DNA from: Alphaproteobacteria bacterium
GTDB lineage: Bacteria > Pseudomonadota > Alphaproteobacteria > GCA-2731375
NCBI GenBank assembly: GCA_021776235.1
Contig: JAJFGG010000151.1
Location: 1 to 49,176, forward strand
Reading direction: 5' to 3'
DNA: 49,176 nt
Shown: positions 1-7,809 of the stretch, in pieces
Layout: each line of letters starts with the position of its first letter
Numbering within the stretch: the first letter of the stretch is position 1
Notes under the pieces: generated by a model
Told to the model about the DNA's origin: nothing
The model's input: the letters and a program-made list of their open reading frames with translations, nothing else
Databases searched by the model: none
Translations under genes and position numbers: made by a program

Positions 1-1
1 C

Positions 2-598
2 GGTGTTCGTAATGGTGATGAACATATTATGGGCGAGCATCTGGAGGCGCTGGAAGCTGAACATGAAAACGTTCATGTGCGGGTTTGCTACAGCAATCCC
101 AAAGATGAAGAGGTGGAGGGCGAAGGTTTTCATCATAGCTGCCGAGTAGGCGTCGACCTGTTCAAGAAGGCTTTGCCGTCAAATAACTATGAATTCTACA
201 TCTGTGGCCCGCCTCCGATGATGGAATCGTTGACGTCGGACCTGCGCGATTGGGGTGTTCCGGATTCAGACGTTTATTTTGAGGCATTTGGTCCCGCCAG
301 CGTGAAGAAAACGGCGCCCGCGCCGGCGGCCGCTACGGCTACGGGCCAGGTTGTGACATTTGCACGCTCGAACAAGACGATAACCTGGGATGGCAGTCAT
401 GGCTCGATCCTCGAACTGGCGGAGGCCAATGGCGTCGAATTGGATTTCGGATGCCGGGCAGGTAGCTGCGGCACCTGTATCACCGCGGTGAAAACGGGAG
501 AGGTGAGCTATGTAGAGGAACCCGGCTCGTTACCAGAGTCCGGTTCATGTCTCGCATGCGTTTCAGTGCCCAAATCGGATCTGGCCCTGGATGCTTGA
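2..598 (+). CDS. NAD(P)H oxidoreductase, FNR-like with C-terminal 2Fe-2S domain (3' part)
   Basis: The reading frame is open at the left edge, so the N-terminus lies outside the window. What is visible is the end of a ferredoxin-reductase NAD-binding domain (YICGPPPMM, the usual CGPPPMM nucleotide-site motif), an Ala/Pro/Thr linker at about residues 100-115, and a plant-type [2Fe-2S] ferredoxin domain with Cys ligands in CRAGSCGTC and CLAC. This order (FAD, NAD, 2Fe-2S) is typical of class IB reductases such as the hybrid-cluster-protein reductase Hcr and oxygenase reductases. Such enzymes move electrons from NAD(P)H through flavin to an iron-sulfur cluster in the cytoplasm. It is followed by cytochrome genes on the same strand, so it may feed or drain that chain; this is inferred from position only. 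The natural partner could also lie upstream, out of view. Confidence 0.85.
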   Translation, partial: GVRNGDEHIMGEHLEALEAEHENVHVRVCYSNPKDEEVEGEGFHHSCRVGVDLFKKALPSNNYEFYICGPPPMMESLTSDLRDWGVPDSDVYFEAFGPASVKKTAPAPAAATATGQVVTFARSNKTITWDGSHGSILELAEANGVELDFGCRAGSCGTCITAVKTGEVSYVEEPGSLPESGSCLACVSVPKSDLALDA

Positions 599-608
599 CG
601 GTTTGCGG

Positions 609-635
609 CTGACAATTAATTAGACAGGGTACAAT
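609..635 (+). promoter_or_regulatory. weak promoter-like boxes before the cytochrome operon
   Basis: CTGACA (609-614) and TACAAT (630-635) resemble sigma-70 -35 and -10 boxes, but they are 15 bases apart, shorter than the usual 16-18. The position between the reductase stop and the tetrahaem cytochrome would suit an internal promoter. The call is tentative, since readthrough from the reductase gene would serve equally well. Confidence 0.2.
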
Positions 636-704
636 GGGACCGGCAACAATGAACCGGCGACGATTGAGAGGATGATAATCAAAATGCGGGGAATTCCTGT
701 GATC

Positions 705-1703
705 ATGAAAACACGCACATTTTTAATTGGGTTGGCTCTGTTGGGTGCATTGGTGTTGGGCCCAGGCATTGCTGAAGCGCAGGAACTGCATCTTGATCCA
801 GCCAAAGTGATGGGTCCCGATGCCTGTGGCGAATGTCACAAATCCTCCGTTGAATCGTGGAAAGGCAGTCATCATTTTTCGACCTTTAAAACCCTGCCGC
901 GTGAAAAGGAGGCGCGCGCCATTGCCGATAAAATGGGTTTGAAGCGCATCAAATCCGGCAGCGAGTGCCTGTCATGCCATTTCACCTCAGCCGACGTAAA
1001 TGGCAAGACCAAGCCTATTGCCGGCATAACCTGTGAATCCTGCCATGGCGCCGGCCGTGACTGGATCAAGGTCCATAGCGATTTTGGCGGCAAAGGCGTA
1101 AAGGCCGAGAACGAAACCGCGGCGCACAAGGTGGAACGTTACAAGAAGTCCGAAGCCGCCGGCATGATCCGGCCCGGAAGTCTTTATCAAGTGGCGAACA
1201 ATTGCTTTGGCTGCCATACGGTGCCAAACGAGAAACTGGTCAACGTTGGCGGCCATGCGGCCGGCAGTAAGATCGAGCTGGTTGCCTGGAGCCAGGGCGA
1301 AGTTCGCCATAATGTCTGGTACAGCAAGGATAATAATGTTTCGCCGATTGAACGTTTGCGCATGATTTATCTGGTGGGCCGGGCCCTTGACTTGGAATTC
1401 GCCCTGCGCGGCGTCGCCAAGGCCACCAAGAAGGCGGATTACGCGGTGAAAATGGCCAAGCGGGCAAAGAAGGCGCGCAAACGGATCAAGGCGATCGCCA
1501 AACTGGTCGATGCACCAGAATTGATGGCCATGTATTCAGCCGCCAAGTCGGCAAAACTGAAGTTGAACAATGAGGCCAAATTGACGGCCGCGGCGGACGA
1601 GGTGGCGCGCCACGCCCAGGCCTTGGCCAACAAGTATGACGGCAGCACATTTGGCGGCCTCGACAAGGTTCTGCCCAAAGCAAAAAAATACAAGGGAAAA
1701 TAG
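705..1703 (+). CDS. Periplasmic tetrahaem cytochrome c, c554 family
   Basis: The start at 705 gives a clean Sec signal peptide (MKTRTFLIGLALLGALV, cleavage near AEAQ). In-frame ATGs at 672 and 684 are possible, and GAGAGG at 666-671 would favour 684. The mature protein has four CXXCH haem motifs (CGECH at residue 41, then CLSCH, CESCH and CFGCH), plus extra His residues such as SHHF that could be distal ligands. Number and spacing resemble the cytochrome c554/c-prime family, whose founding member takes electrons from hydroxylamine oxidoreductase in nitrifiers; no such oxidoreductase is visible here. The C-terminal third is Lys/Ala-rich and helical with no haem site, a basic tail that could bind an acidic partner such as the Asp/Glu-rich linker of the decahaem protein downstream (inference). 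Likely role: periplasmic electron carrier. Confidence 0.85.
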   Translation: MKTRTFLIGLALLGALVLGPGIAEAQELHLDPAKVMGPDACGECHKSSVESWKGSHHFSTFKTLPREKEARAIADKMGLKRIKSGSECLSCHFTSADVNGKTKPIAGITCESCHGAGRDWIKVHSDFGGKGVKAENETAAHKVERYKKSEAAGMIRPGSLYQVANNCFGCHTVPNEKLVNVGGHAAGSKIELVAWSQGEVRHNVWYSKDNNVSPIERLRMIYLVGRALDLEFALRGVAKATKKADYAVKMAKRAKKARKRIKAIAKLVDAPELMAMYSAAKSAKLKLNNEAKLTAAADEVARHAQALANKYDGSTFGGLDKVLPKAKKYKGK

Positions 1704-1761
1704 GCAGCCGCCGGCCGTGCCGGGCTCAGGCTTGACGGAGACGCATTAATGGCAATCAGCC

Positions 1762-3546
1762 ATGGTTGAGGCGGTCACGATACAGCGGCCCCAACGTTGG
1801 GACACGCCGTTTTGCGAGGATATGGGCGCCGTCGATGTGGAGCGTATCCTTGCCTTGGACCCGTTCCGGGAGATGGATCGCGACCGCTTTCCCGACAGCA
1901 TGTCGCTGGCCGGCATCATCAGCAACGATATGCGTGTCGTCGATTGCCAGGATGGCGACATCGTTATGCGCGAAGGCGATTACGGCAATTCCGCCTTTTT
2001 GGTACTCAAGGGGCAGGTCCGGGTCATTTTGCAACCGGGGTTGCCGGAATCCGTACTTGGCCGGGCCCCAAGTCAAAAGAAGGGCCTGCTCCAGGCCCTG
2101 GCGCAGCTGTGGCGCAACCCTTCATTTCCAGAGGTGCGTGGCGCCTATTCTGCAGAAGCAAACGAAGCCATGTCCAGCCGGGCAGGGACAGATCAACAGG
2201 CCCGCGTCTTTCTTCAGGACGTGCCGGCGGTGCTTGACGAACACCAGACCGCTACGCTGACGTCGGGAGATATGTTCGGTGAAATTGCCGCCCTCGGGCG
2301 GACCCAGCGCACGGCCTCGGTGATTTCCGATGGACCTTCGGAACTGCTGGAAATTCGCTGGCAGGGTTTGCGCGATATCCGGCGCCGGGTCGATGATTTC
2401 CGCGAGCATGTGGACCGGCTGTACCGTGAACGCAGTTTAGCGTCCCATCTGCGGGCCACGCCGATGTTTCAGAACCTCGACGAGGCGGCGATTGCCCGAA
2501 TTGCGGATGAAACCCTTTTCGAGACCTATGGTGATTTCGACTGGCATACGCAATATCAGCGCGAACGGGGCGAAAGTTTCAACCTCCGCTTGGCGGGGGA
2601 ACCTGTTATCGTAGCCGAAGGCGACTATCCCGATGGTCTGTTATTGGTGCGGGCCGGATTTGCCCGGGTTAGCCAAAGCGTCAATAATGGCCACAGGACG
2701 ATCCGCTATATTGGACGCGGTGCCGTCTTTGGCATGGCGGAGATTGTCCATAACTGGTCAGATGGCGCCGTCAAAACAGGCCCTGGCGGCGGTGACGACA
2801 ATGCCCTGGGCGACGACCCGACAAAGACCTTGCAAGCCACTCTGCGCGCATTGGGTTATGTGGATATTCTGCGGGTTCCAACGGCGGTCATTGAGGAACT
2901 GGTCCTGCCCACCCTGTCTGGCGAGGCATTGGACCAATATGGTCAGCTGGACGAGCGTCAAGACAGCGCCGAGGCGGCCGGTGCCGATGAGACCGGGGCC
3001 AACCGGTTGATCGACCCAGGCATGCTGGAGTTTCTGGTCGAACATCGCTACATCAACGGAACGGCAACGATGTTGATGGACCTGGACCGTTGCGTGCGCT
3101 GCGATGATTGTGTGGTGGCCTGCGCCCGCGCCCATGACGGCAATCCCCGCTTCAACCGCCATGGACGGCGCCATGATCATTACATGGTGGCGAATGCCTG
3201 CATGCATTGTATGGATCCCGTCTGCATGATCGGTTGCCCAACCGGCGCCATTCACCGTTCGTCGGCGGGGGGCCAGGTCGTGATCAATGATACGACCTGT
3301 ATCGGCTGCGCCACTTGCGCCAACTCGTGCCCTTACGACAATATCCGGATGGTGGAAATACGCGACAATAGCGGCGCATTTATCCGCGACACCGTGACCA
3401 ACGCCCCAATCGTCAAGGCCTCTAAATGCGATCTATGCCTTGATCAGCCTGGGGGACCGGCCTGCCAGCGCGCCTGCCCGCATGACGCGTTGAAGCGGGT
3501 CGATATGCAGGATCTGGCCGATCTTGAGAAGTGGCTGAACCGGTGA
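1762..3546 (+). CDS. Two cyclic-nucleotide-binding-like domains fused to a four-cluster ferredoxin
   Basis: This 594-residue protein has an unusual layout. Residues about 35-205 and 225-345 each look like a CRP/cNMP-binding beta-roll (GDIVMREGDYGNSAFLVLKG and GDMFGEIAAL in the first; EGDYPDGLLLVRAG and GRGAVFGMAE in the second). The first carries an insertion of about 85 residues between its halves. The C-terminal 165 residues hold 16 cysteines in four groups (CVRCDDCVVAC, CMHCMDPVCMIGC, CIGCATCANSC, and CDLC with a later CQRAC), the pattern of four-[4Fe-4S] electron-transfer subunits such as NrfC and DmsB. No DNA-binding domain, signal peptide or membrane segment is seen, so a cytoplasmic iron-sulfur protein gated by a ligand is likely. 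The frame is closed upstream by a stop at 1747, so 1762 is the first usable ATG. The next gene overlaps its end, which implies co-translation. Confidence 0.85.
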   Translation: MVEAVTIQRPQRWDTPFCEDMGAVDVERILALDPFREMDRDRFPDSMSLAGIISNDMRVVDCQDGDIVMREGDYGNSAFLVLKGQVRVILQPGLPESVLGRAPSQKKGLLQALAQLWRNPSFPEVRGAYSAEANEAMSSRAGTDQQARVFLQDVPAVLDEHQTATLTSGDMFGEIAALGRTQRTASVISDGPSELLEIRWQGLRDIRRRVDDFREHVDRLYRERSLASHLRATPMFQNLDEAAIARIADETLFETYGDFDWHTQYQRERGESFNLRLAGEPVIVAEGDYPDGLLLVRAGFARVSQSVNNGHRTIRYIGRGAVFGMAEIVHNWSDGAVKTGPGGGDDNALGDDPTKTLQATLRALGYVDILRVPTAVIEELVLPTLSGEALDQYGQLDERQDSAEAAGADETGANRLIDPGMLEFLVEHRYINGTATMLMDLDRCVRCDDCVVACARAHDGNPRFNRHGRRHDHYMVANACMHCMDPVCMIGCPTGAIHRSSAGGQVVINDTTCIGCATCANSCPYDNIRMVEIRDNSGAFIRDTVTNAPIVKASKCDLCLDQPGGPACQRACPHDALKRVDMQDLADLEKWLNR

Positions 3547-4364
3547 TTACGTTCGCCAGACGCCGTTGGTTAAACGGTTTCATCACTCTGCTGGCAGGTG
3601 CCGGGTTACTGGCCTGGTATACCGCGTATGATGTTGCCCTGTACCAGCCGGCCTTTCTGACTGGCTGGTTGTTACTGGCGGTCATCCTGGTTTTGACCCT
3701 GTACAATGGCCGCAAGAAATTATCAATGGTGCCCGTTGGAACCGCGGCGGCCTGGCTGCAATGGCATATTTATTCGGGTTTCCTGGCGATCCTGATATTC
3801 GCGCTGCATATAGAGTGGAGCCTGCCGAACGGTGTTCTAGAGCGCCTATTGGCGTTGTTCTTTGTCGCCGTCGCGGGCAGTGGTCTGGTGGGAATTTATT
3901 TGTCCCGGCGCTATGCCCGCATGCTGACCCGGCGGACCGAAGAAGTCGTACTGGAAAGAATACCGCAATTCATTGCCGATCTGCGTACTCAGGCAGAAAC
4001 CCTGGTCCTTGAATCCGCCGTCGAGACCGGCTCATCGACGATCGCAGATTTTTACGGCAACCGGCTGGCCAATTATTTTGCCGCGCCCAGGAATCTGCGA
4101 TTACACTTGCAGGGCTCCCGCCGCGCCTCGTTCGCGCTGATGACCGATTTGAACATCATGACCCGCTACCTGAATGATCAGGAAATGGTCTATGCCGAGA
4201 AACTGCGGGCGTTGGTTGAACGCAAGGACCGGCTGGATTACGCCCACGCCTTGCAAACCACCCTAAAGGCGTGGCTGTTCGTTCATTTACCCGCCACATA
4301 TGGTCTGCTTTTGTTGGCCCTGCTGCATCTGATACTGGTCTATTCCTTTGGCGGCGCGGGCTGA
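3531..4364 (+). CDS. Membrane protein resembling a dihaem cytochrome b subunit
   Basis: A GTG start at 3531 overlaps the ferredoxin gene by 16 bases. Hydrophobic segments lie near residues 13-32, 41-58, 73-92, 104-124 and 250-272. Two helices each carry a pair of His residues separated by exactly 13 residues: one begins QWHIYSGFLAI and ends ALH, the other begins VHLPATYGLL and ends LLH. HX13H pairs in two helices are the bis-His haem ligation pattern of cytochrome b of bc1 complexes, so two membrane b haems are predicted. A soluble helical stretch of about 120 residues separates the helix groups. Placed between a ferredoxin and a periplasmic cytochrome, it is the natural membrane electron carrier of the cluster. 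I do not recognise a named family; haem binding is inferred from the motif. Confidence 0.7.
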   Translation: MAEPVITFARRRWLNGFITLLAGAGLLAWYTAYDVALYQPAFLTGWLLLAVILVLTLYNGRKKLSMVPVGTAAAWLQWHIYSGFLAILIFALHIEWSLPNGVLERLLALFFVAVAGSGLVGIYLSRRYARMLTRRTEEVVLERIPQFIADLRTQAETLVLESAVETGSSTIADFYGNRLANYFAAPRNLRLHLQGSRRASFALMTDLNIMTRYLNDQEMVYAEKLRALVERKDRLDYAHALQTTLKAWLFVHLPATYGLLLLALLHLILVYSFGGAG

Positions 4365-6664
4365 TGGCTGCGCCATTGCAATCGTTTGGCTATCGCGACA
4401 GCCCCTATATCCGGCCAGGGCAGAAATGGGTTTGCGGCCGCGCCGCCCAGGGATGCCCCTGTCAGATTGGCCCGGATAATAGTGGCCATTGCCGGGGTGG
4501 CTATGAATGCGAACCGGCGCAGGCTGGCGACCGGTGGAAATGTACACGCTCGCAATTCTCGGGTGGCCCCTGCGCGGATGGTCCCCTGGCGGATGGCACC
4601 TGTTGCCGGCAGATACCCCTATGCCGGCCGGTTCGCAGTTGGCGCGCCCGGCGCGGCGCCGTCATGCGGTGGGTGTTGGCGGTGGTGACCGGCCTGTTGA
4701 TCCTTGTCCTGGCCAGCGACTATCGTACGGCCTTTATCAGTCCGGGTGCGTTGTCGTTTCAGCACGCTGAACTGGCTGATTGTGGCGCCTGTCACGCGGT
4801 ATACCACCAGGGTGTCGGGGGTTGGTTGCGCGCGGCCTGGTCGGATGATACGGCCGTCGAGGATAGCAAACCCTGCATTACCTGCCACAAAATGGCCGAT
4901 CGCGGCCTGATGCCCCACAGCCTGCCGGCGGAATCTCTTCAGGCGTTGAGTGCGAACGTGGCGCCGGCAACCGGCACCGGACGTAGTGTTGGTGTGCAAC
5001 TTGCCAATTTGGCGTTTGGCCAGCCCGAAAATGCCGACCGCTCTGTACCCTGCATGACCTGTCACGGCGAACATCAGGGTGCGGCAGGTGAACTGACAAG
5101 CCTGTCTGACGATCGTTGCAATGCCTGCCATCAGGTGCAATTTCATAGCCTGGCCGCCGGCCACCCGGATTTCGCGCGCTATCCCTATCAGCGGCGGACG
5201 CATTTGCAGTTCGATCATACCAGTCACATCGACAAGCATTTCCGTGACGCCAAGATGGCGAAATCGGCGCCGGGTGAATGCCGCGACTGCCACAAGACCG
5301 ACAGCAATGACCGCCTGATGGAAGTGAAATCCTTCGAGGTGAGCTGTGGCGCCTGTCATGGCGAACAGGTGGCGGGTGCCGGGCGCGCAAGCGCCAAGGG
5401 CATGGCCATATTCGCCGTGCCGGGACTGGATGTGGCGGGGTTGCGCGACAAGGGCGTGGCCATTGGCGAATGGCCCGAATACGCCGATGGCGCGGTGCCG
5501 CCGGTGATGAATTTTTTGCTATCGGCGGACCCGGATTATCGTGCGGCAAGTGCTGTTTTCAACGGTATCGATGACCCAATGGATCTGACGGAAGCCAGCC
5601 TTGAACAGCTGGCGGCGGTGGAGGCTTTGGCCTGGGGCGTAAAATCCCTGTTTTTCGATATTCGAACCAAGGGCGTGGCGGCCCTGCATGCCCGCATGCA
5701 AAACATTCTGGGGCGCCCCTTGTCGGCGACGGAAAAAGCACCGCTGACAGCGCTGTTGCCCGTGGACAGCATCGCCGCGGCACAGCAGCAATGGTTCCCC
5801 GCGCTGGCATCCGAAATGTCCCGATGGCGGCGCGGAGACCAGGTGTTGATGCCGTCGGACGAAGCGCCGAAGGGCCCAGAGGAAAAAGCTAATGATGACG
5901 CGCCGGCGGAGCAGAAAGATGCGGACAGCGACGGCGAGATTGATACCGGCAAAGATGACGACGACGATGACGAGGAAATAGATACCGACGAAGAGGATGA
6001 CGAGGACGAAATTGCCACCGGTAAAGATAGCGATGACGACGACGAAAATTTGACGGACGGCAGGAAAAGTCCCGCGGCACCGGTCCTCGCCGTCGCCAGT
6101 GGTGAAGATTGGAATGCGTCCGGCGGCTGGTACCGTGACGAATTCGTCCTGCGCTATCGCCCCACCGGGCATGGCGATGAATTCGTTCGCGCCTGGTTGG
6201 ATTTGACCGGCCAGTCAGGTCTGCAGCAAAAGGCCAGCAGCCAGGTCTTTGAAGGCCTGATTGACAACAAAGCGCCGGGCTTGTGCGGCAAATGCCATTC
6301 CGTGGACAAGCAGGCGGATGGCGGCTTGATCGTCAATTGGCAGGCCTACCGGCCGGCGGCCGGTTTGAAGAAATCAGTACGCTTTTCCCATTCTGCCCAC
6401 TTCAGCCTGCTGAACGAGCGAGGCTGCCTGACGTGCCACGCCAGAGACGACAAGGCGGATTATGCCGGTGGGTTCAAGGACCGCGACCCCGCAACCTTCG
6501 CCGCGAACTTCAAGCCCCTGCCCAGAGCGGTTTGCGCCGAATGCCATACGGCCGCCAAGGCCGGGGACAACTGCCTGACCTGCCACAACTACCATCTTGG
6601 TGTTTTCCTGCCGGTAGAGGCGCACACCGGGGGCAATCTCATGGAAGTCTCAAATAAACGCTAG
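4364..6664 (+). CDS. Membrane-anchored decahaem cytochrome c with Cys-rich N-terminus and acidic linker
   Basis: The ATG at 4364 overlaps the previous stop (TGATG), so I use it rather than the longer frame from 4271. Residues 24-87 hold ten cysteines, followed by basic residues (RSWRARRG) and one membrane helix (about 101-118). The positive-inside rule puts the Cys-rich part in the cytoplasm and the rest in the periplasm. Ten CXXCH motifs follow: six between residues 140 and 332, then four between 641 and 741. Residues about 510-565 form a low-complexity Asp/Glu stretch between the two haem groups, possibly a flexible or Ca2+-binding linker. The protein probably passes electrons between the membrane b-type subunit and periplasmic acceptors. 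The Cys-rich domain could hold Fe-S or Zn, or be disulfide-bonded if topology is reversed. Its 3' end overlaps the convergent radical SAM gene by 15 bases. Confidence 0.85.
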   Translation: MAAPLQSFGYRDSPYIRPGQKWVCGRAAQGCPCQIGPDNSGHCRGGYECEPAQAGDRWKCTRSQFSGGPCADGPLADGTCCRQIPLCRPVRSWRARRGAVMRWVLAVVTGLLILVLASDYRTAFISPGALSFQHAELADCGACHAVYHQGVGGWLRAAWSDDTAVEDSKPCITCHKMADRGLMPHSLPAESLQALSANVAPATGTGRSVGVQLANLAFGQPENADRSVPCMTCHGEHQGAAGELTSLSDDRCNACHQVQFHSLAAGHPDFARYPYQRRTHLQFDHTSHIDKHFRDAKMAKSAPGECRDCHKTDSNDRLMEVKSFEVSCGACHGEQVAGAGRASAKGMAIFAVPGLDVAGLRDKGVAIGEWPEYADGAVPPVMNFLLSADPDYRAASAVFNGIDDPMDLTEASLEQLAAVEALAWGVKSLFFDIRTKGVAALHARMQNILGRPLSATEKAPLTALLPVDSIAAAQQQWFPALASEMSRWRRGDQVLMPSDEAPKGPEEKANDDAPAEQKDADSDGEIDTGKDDDDDDEEIDTDEEDDEDEIATGKDSDDDDENLTDGRKSPAAPVLAVASGEDWNASGGWYRDEFVLRYRPTGHGDEFVRAWLDLTGQSGLQQKASSQVFEGLIDNKAPGLCGKCHSVDKQADGGLIVNWQAYRPAAGLKKSVRFSHSAHFSLLNERGCLTCHARDDKADYAGGFKDRDPATFAANFKPLPRAVCAECHTAAKAGDNCLTCHNYHLGVFLPVEAHTGGNLMEVSNKR

Positions 6665-7717
6665 GTGATCCGGTGCCAGGGAAAGGTAGTCGCTCAACAG
6701 GCGGTTCTTGGCGTCGGCGACGCAATGATGCTGGCAGCTTTTGGCCGGATTGATGGCCGCAAGCTGGCGTCGGTTATCTAACGAGTACCAGAAATCCCGA
6801 AAACTCTGACCGGAGATGTCGCCCAGAGTACCGCTTTCCGTATAGGCCTTGTCCTGACAGCTATAGACCTTGCAGTCGGCGCCGATCACGGTCAACATTT
6901 CCGCGAATATGCAGCGGTCATAGGGCTTTGAAAAATCTATCTCCATGCTGTGATAGTGATCCACCACCTGGAATTTTTCGTCATTCAGGGAACTGGCTTC
7001 GCTGATTTGTGCCCGCACCACGGCCTTGAAAGCGTCGTGATAGCGATTATTCTCCGCCCCGCTGTTGGCGATGATACAGGGGGAAATTTTAGCATGGGAT
7101 ACCCCTGCATCCTTCAGACGCCGGCACAGTGTAACAATATGCGGGGCGTTGCGCTTATCAACGATGATGGAGGCACCCAGCACGCATTCCGATCCGCGGG
7201 CGGCAAAGGCGGTCAAATTCGCCATGACCTCCTCAAAGGCTGTTTCCGGCACGCTACGGTATTCGCCATAGGAAGGGCCGTCCCAACCGTCGATAGAAAC
7301 CCGCAGCCAGGTGCCGTGGGCTGCAAGGGCATCGGCAACCTTGCCCTTCAGGCGTGAGCCGTTGCTCAGTGAGGCGATTTTTATGCCGCCCTCGGCCAGG
7401 CGGTTTACGGTTTCGGCGAAATAGGGATAGAGCAACGGTTCGCCACCGCCCGAGAAGGTCACCGCCTGTACACCCATGGCCAGCAAATCATCAACGATTT
7501 CGGCCATTTTCTCTTTTGGTATTCGGTCCCGCTCCACCATGTCTTCGCCCAGGGAGACATCATCGGTGCGATAGGCGCAGAAATAGCAACTGTGATTGCA
7601 GATGTTGGTCGGTTTTATGCGCACATGCACCGGCGCGGCCAACTCGCCGGCCTGCATGGCGTCGAGACGGTCGTGAAAGTGCATGGCCTTCAAGGACGAA
7701 TAAATGGCGTTTTGCAT
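6650..7717 (-). CDS. Radical SAM protein with SPASM-like C-terminus
   Basis: The N-terminal CNHSCYFC is the CX3CX2C site for the SAM-binding [4Fe-4S] cluster. It is followed by the GGGEP motif (TFSGGGEPL), typical of the SAM methionine pocket. The C-terminal part has further Cys residues (CIFAE, CKVYSCQD, CQHHC) in a SPASM-type arrangement for auxiliary clusters. Relatives act as peptide-modifying enzymes, sulfatase maturases or small-molecule enzymes. The C-terminal Cys pattern is not diagnostic and no precursor peptide is seen nearby. An anaerobic sulfatase maturase is conceivable because two sulfatases lie 6-13 kb away, but those carry Cys-type motifs that can also be matured aerobically. 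The gene runs tail-to-tail against the decahaem gene and stands alone on this strand. No strong ribosome site precedes the ATG. Confidence 0.75.
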   Translation of the reverse strand: MQNAIYSSLKAMHFHDRLDAMQAGELAAPVHVRIKPTNICNHSCYFCAYRTDDVSLGEDMVERDRIPKEKMAEIVDDLLAMGVQAVTFSGGGEPLLYPYFAETVNRLAEGGIKIASLSNGSRLKGKVADALAAHGTWLRVSIDGWDGPSYGEYRSVPETAFEEVMANLTAFAARGSECVLGASIIVDKRNAPHIVTLCRRLKDAGVSHAKISPCIIANSGAENNRYHDAFKAVVRAQISEASSLNDEKFQVVDHYHSMEIDFSKPYDRCIFAEMLTVIGADCKVYSCQDKAYTESGTLGDISGQSFRDFWYSLDNRRQLAAINPAKSCQHHCVADAKNRLLSDYLSLAPDHLAFI

Positions 7718-7809
7718 GCTTAATCCACAAAGATGTGATCCGCATACTAGGCATCCATGGTTGCCAATACCTTAAGACCGCCAAACTTATCGCTACCGAT
7801 TCTGGCCGC

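Noticed and set aside
4271-4363. Longer N-terminus for the decahaem cytochrome
   Set aside because: It would overlap the cytochrome b-like gene by 94 bases; the TGATG start at 4364 explains the junction better.
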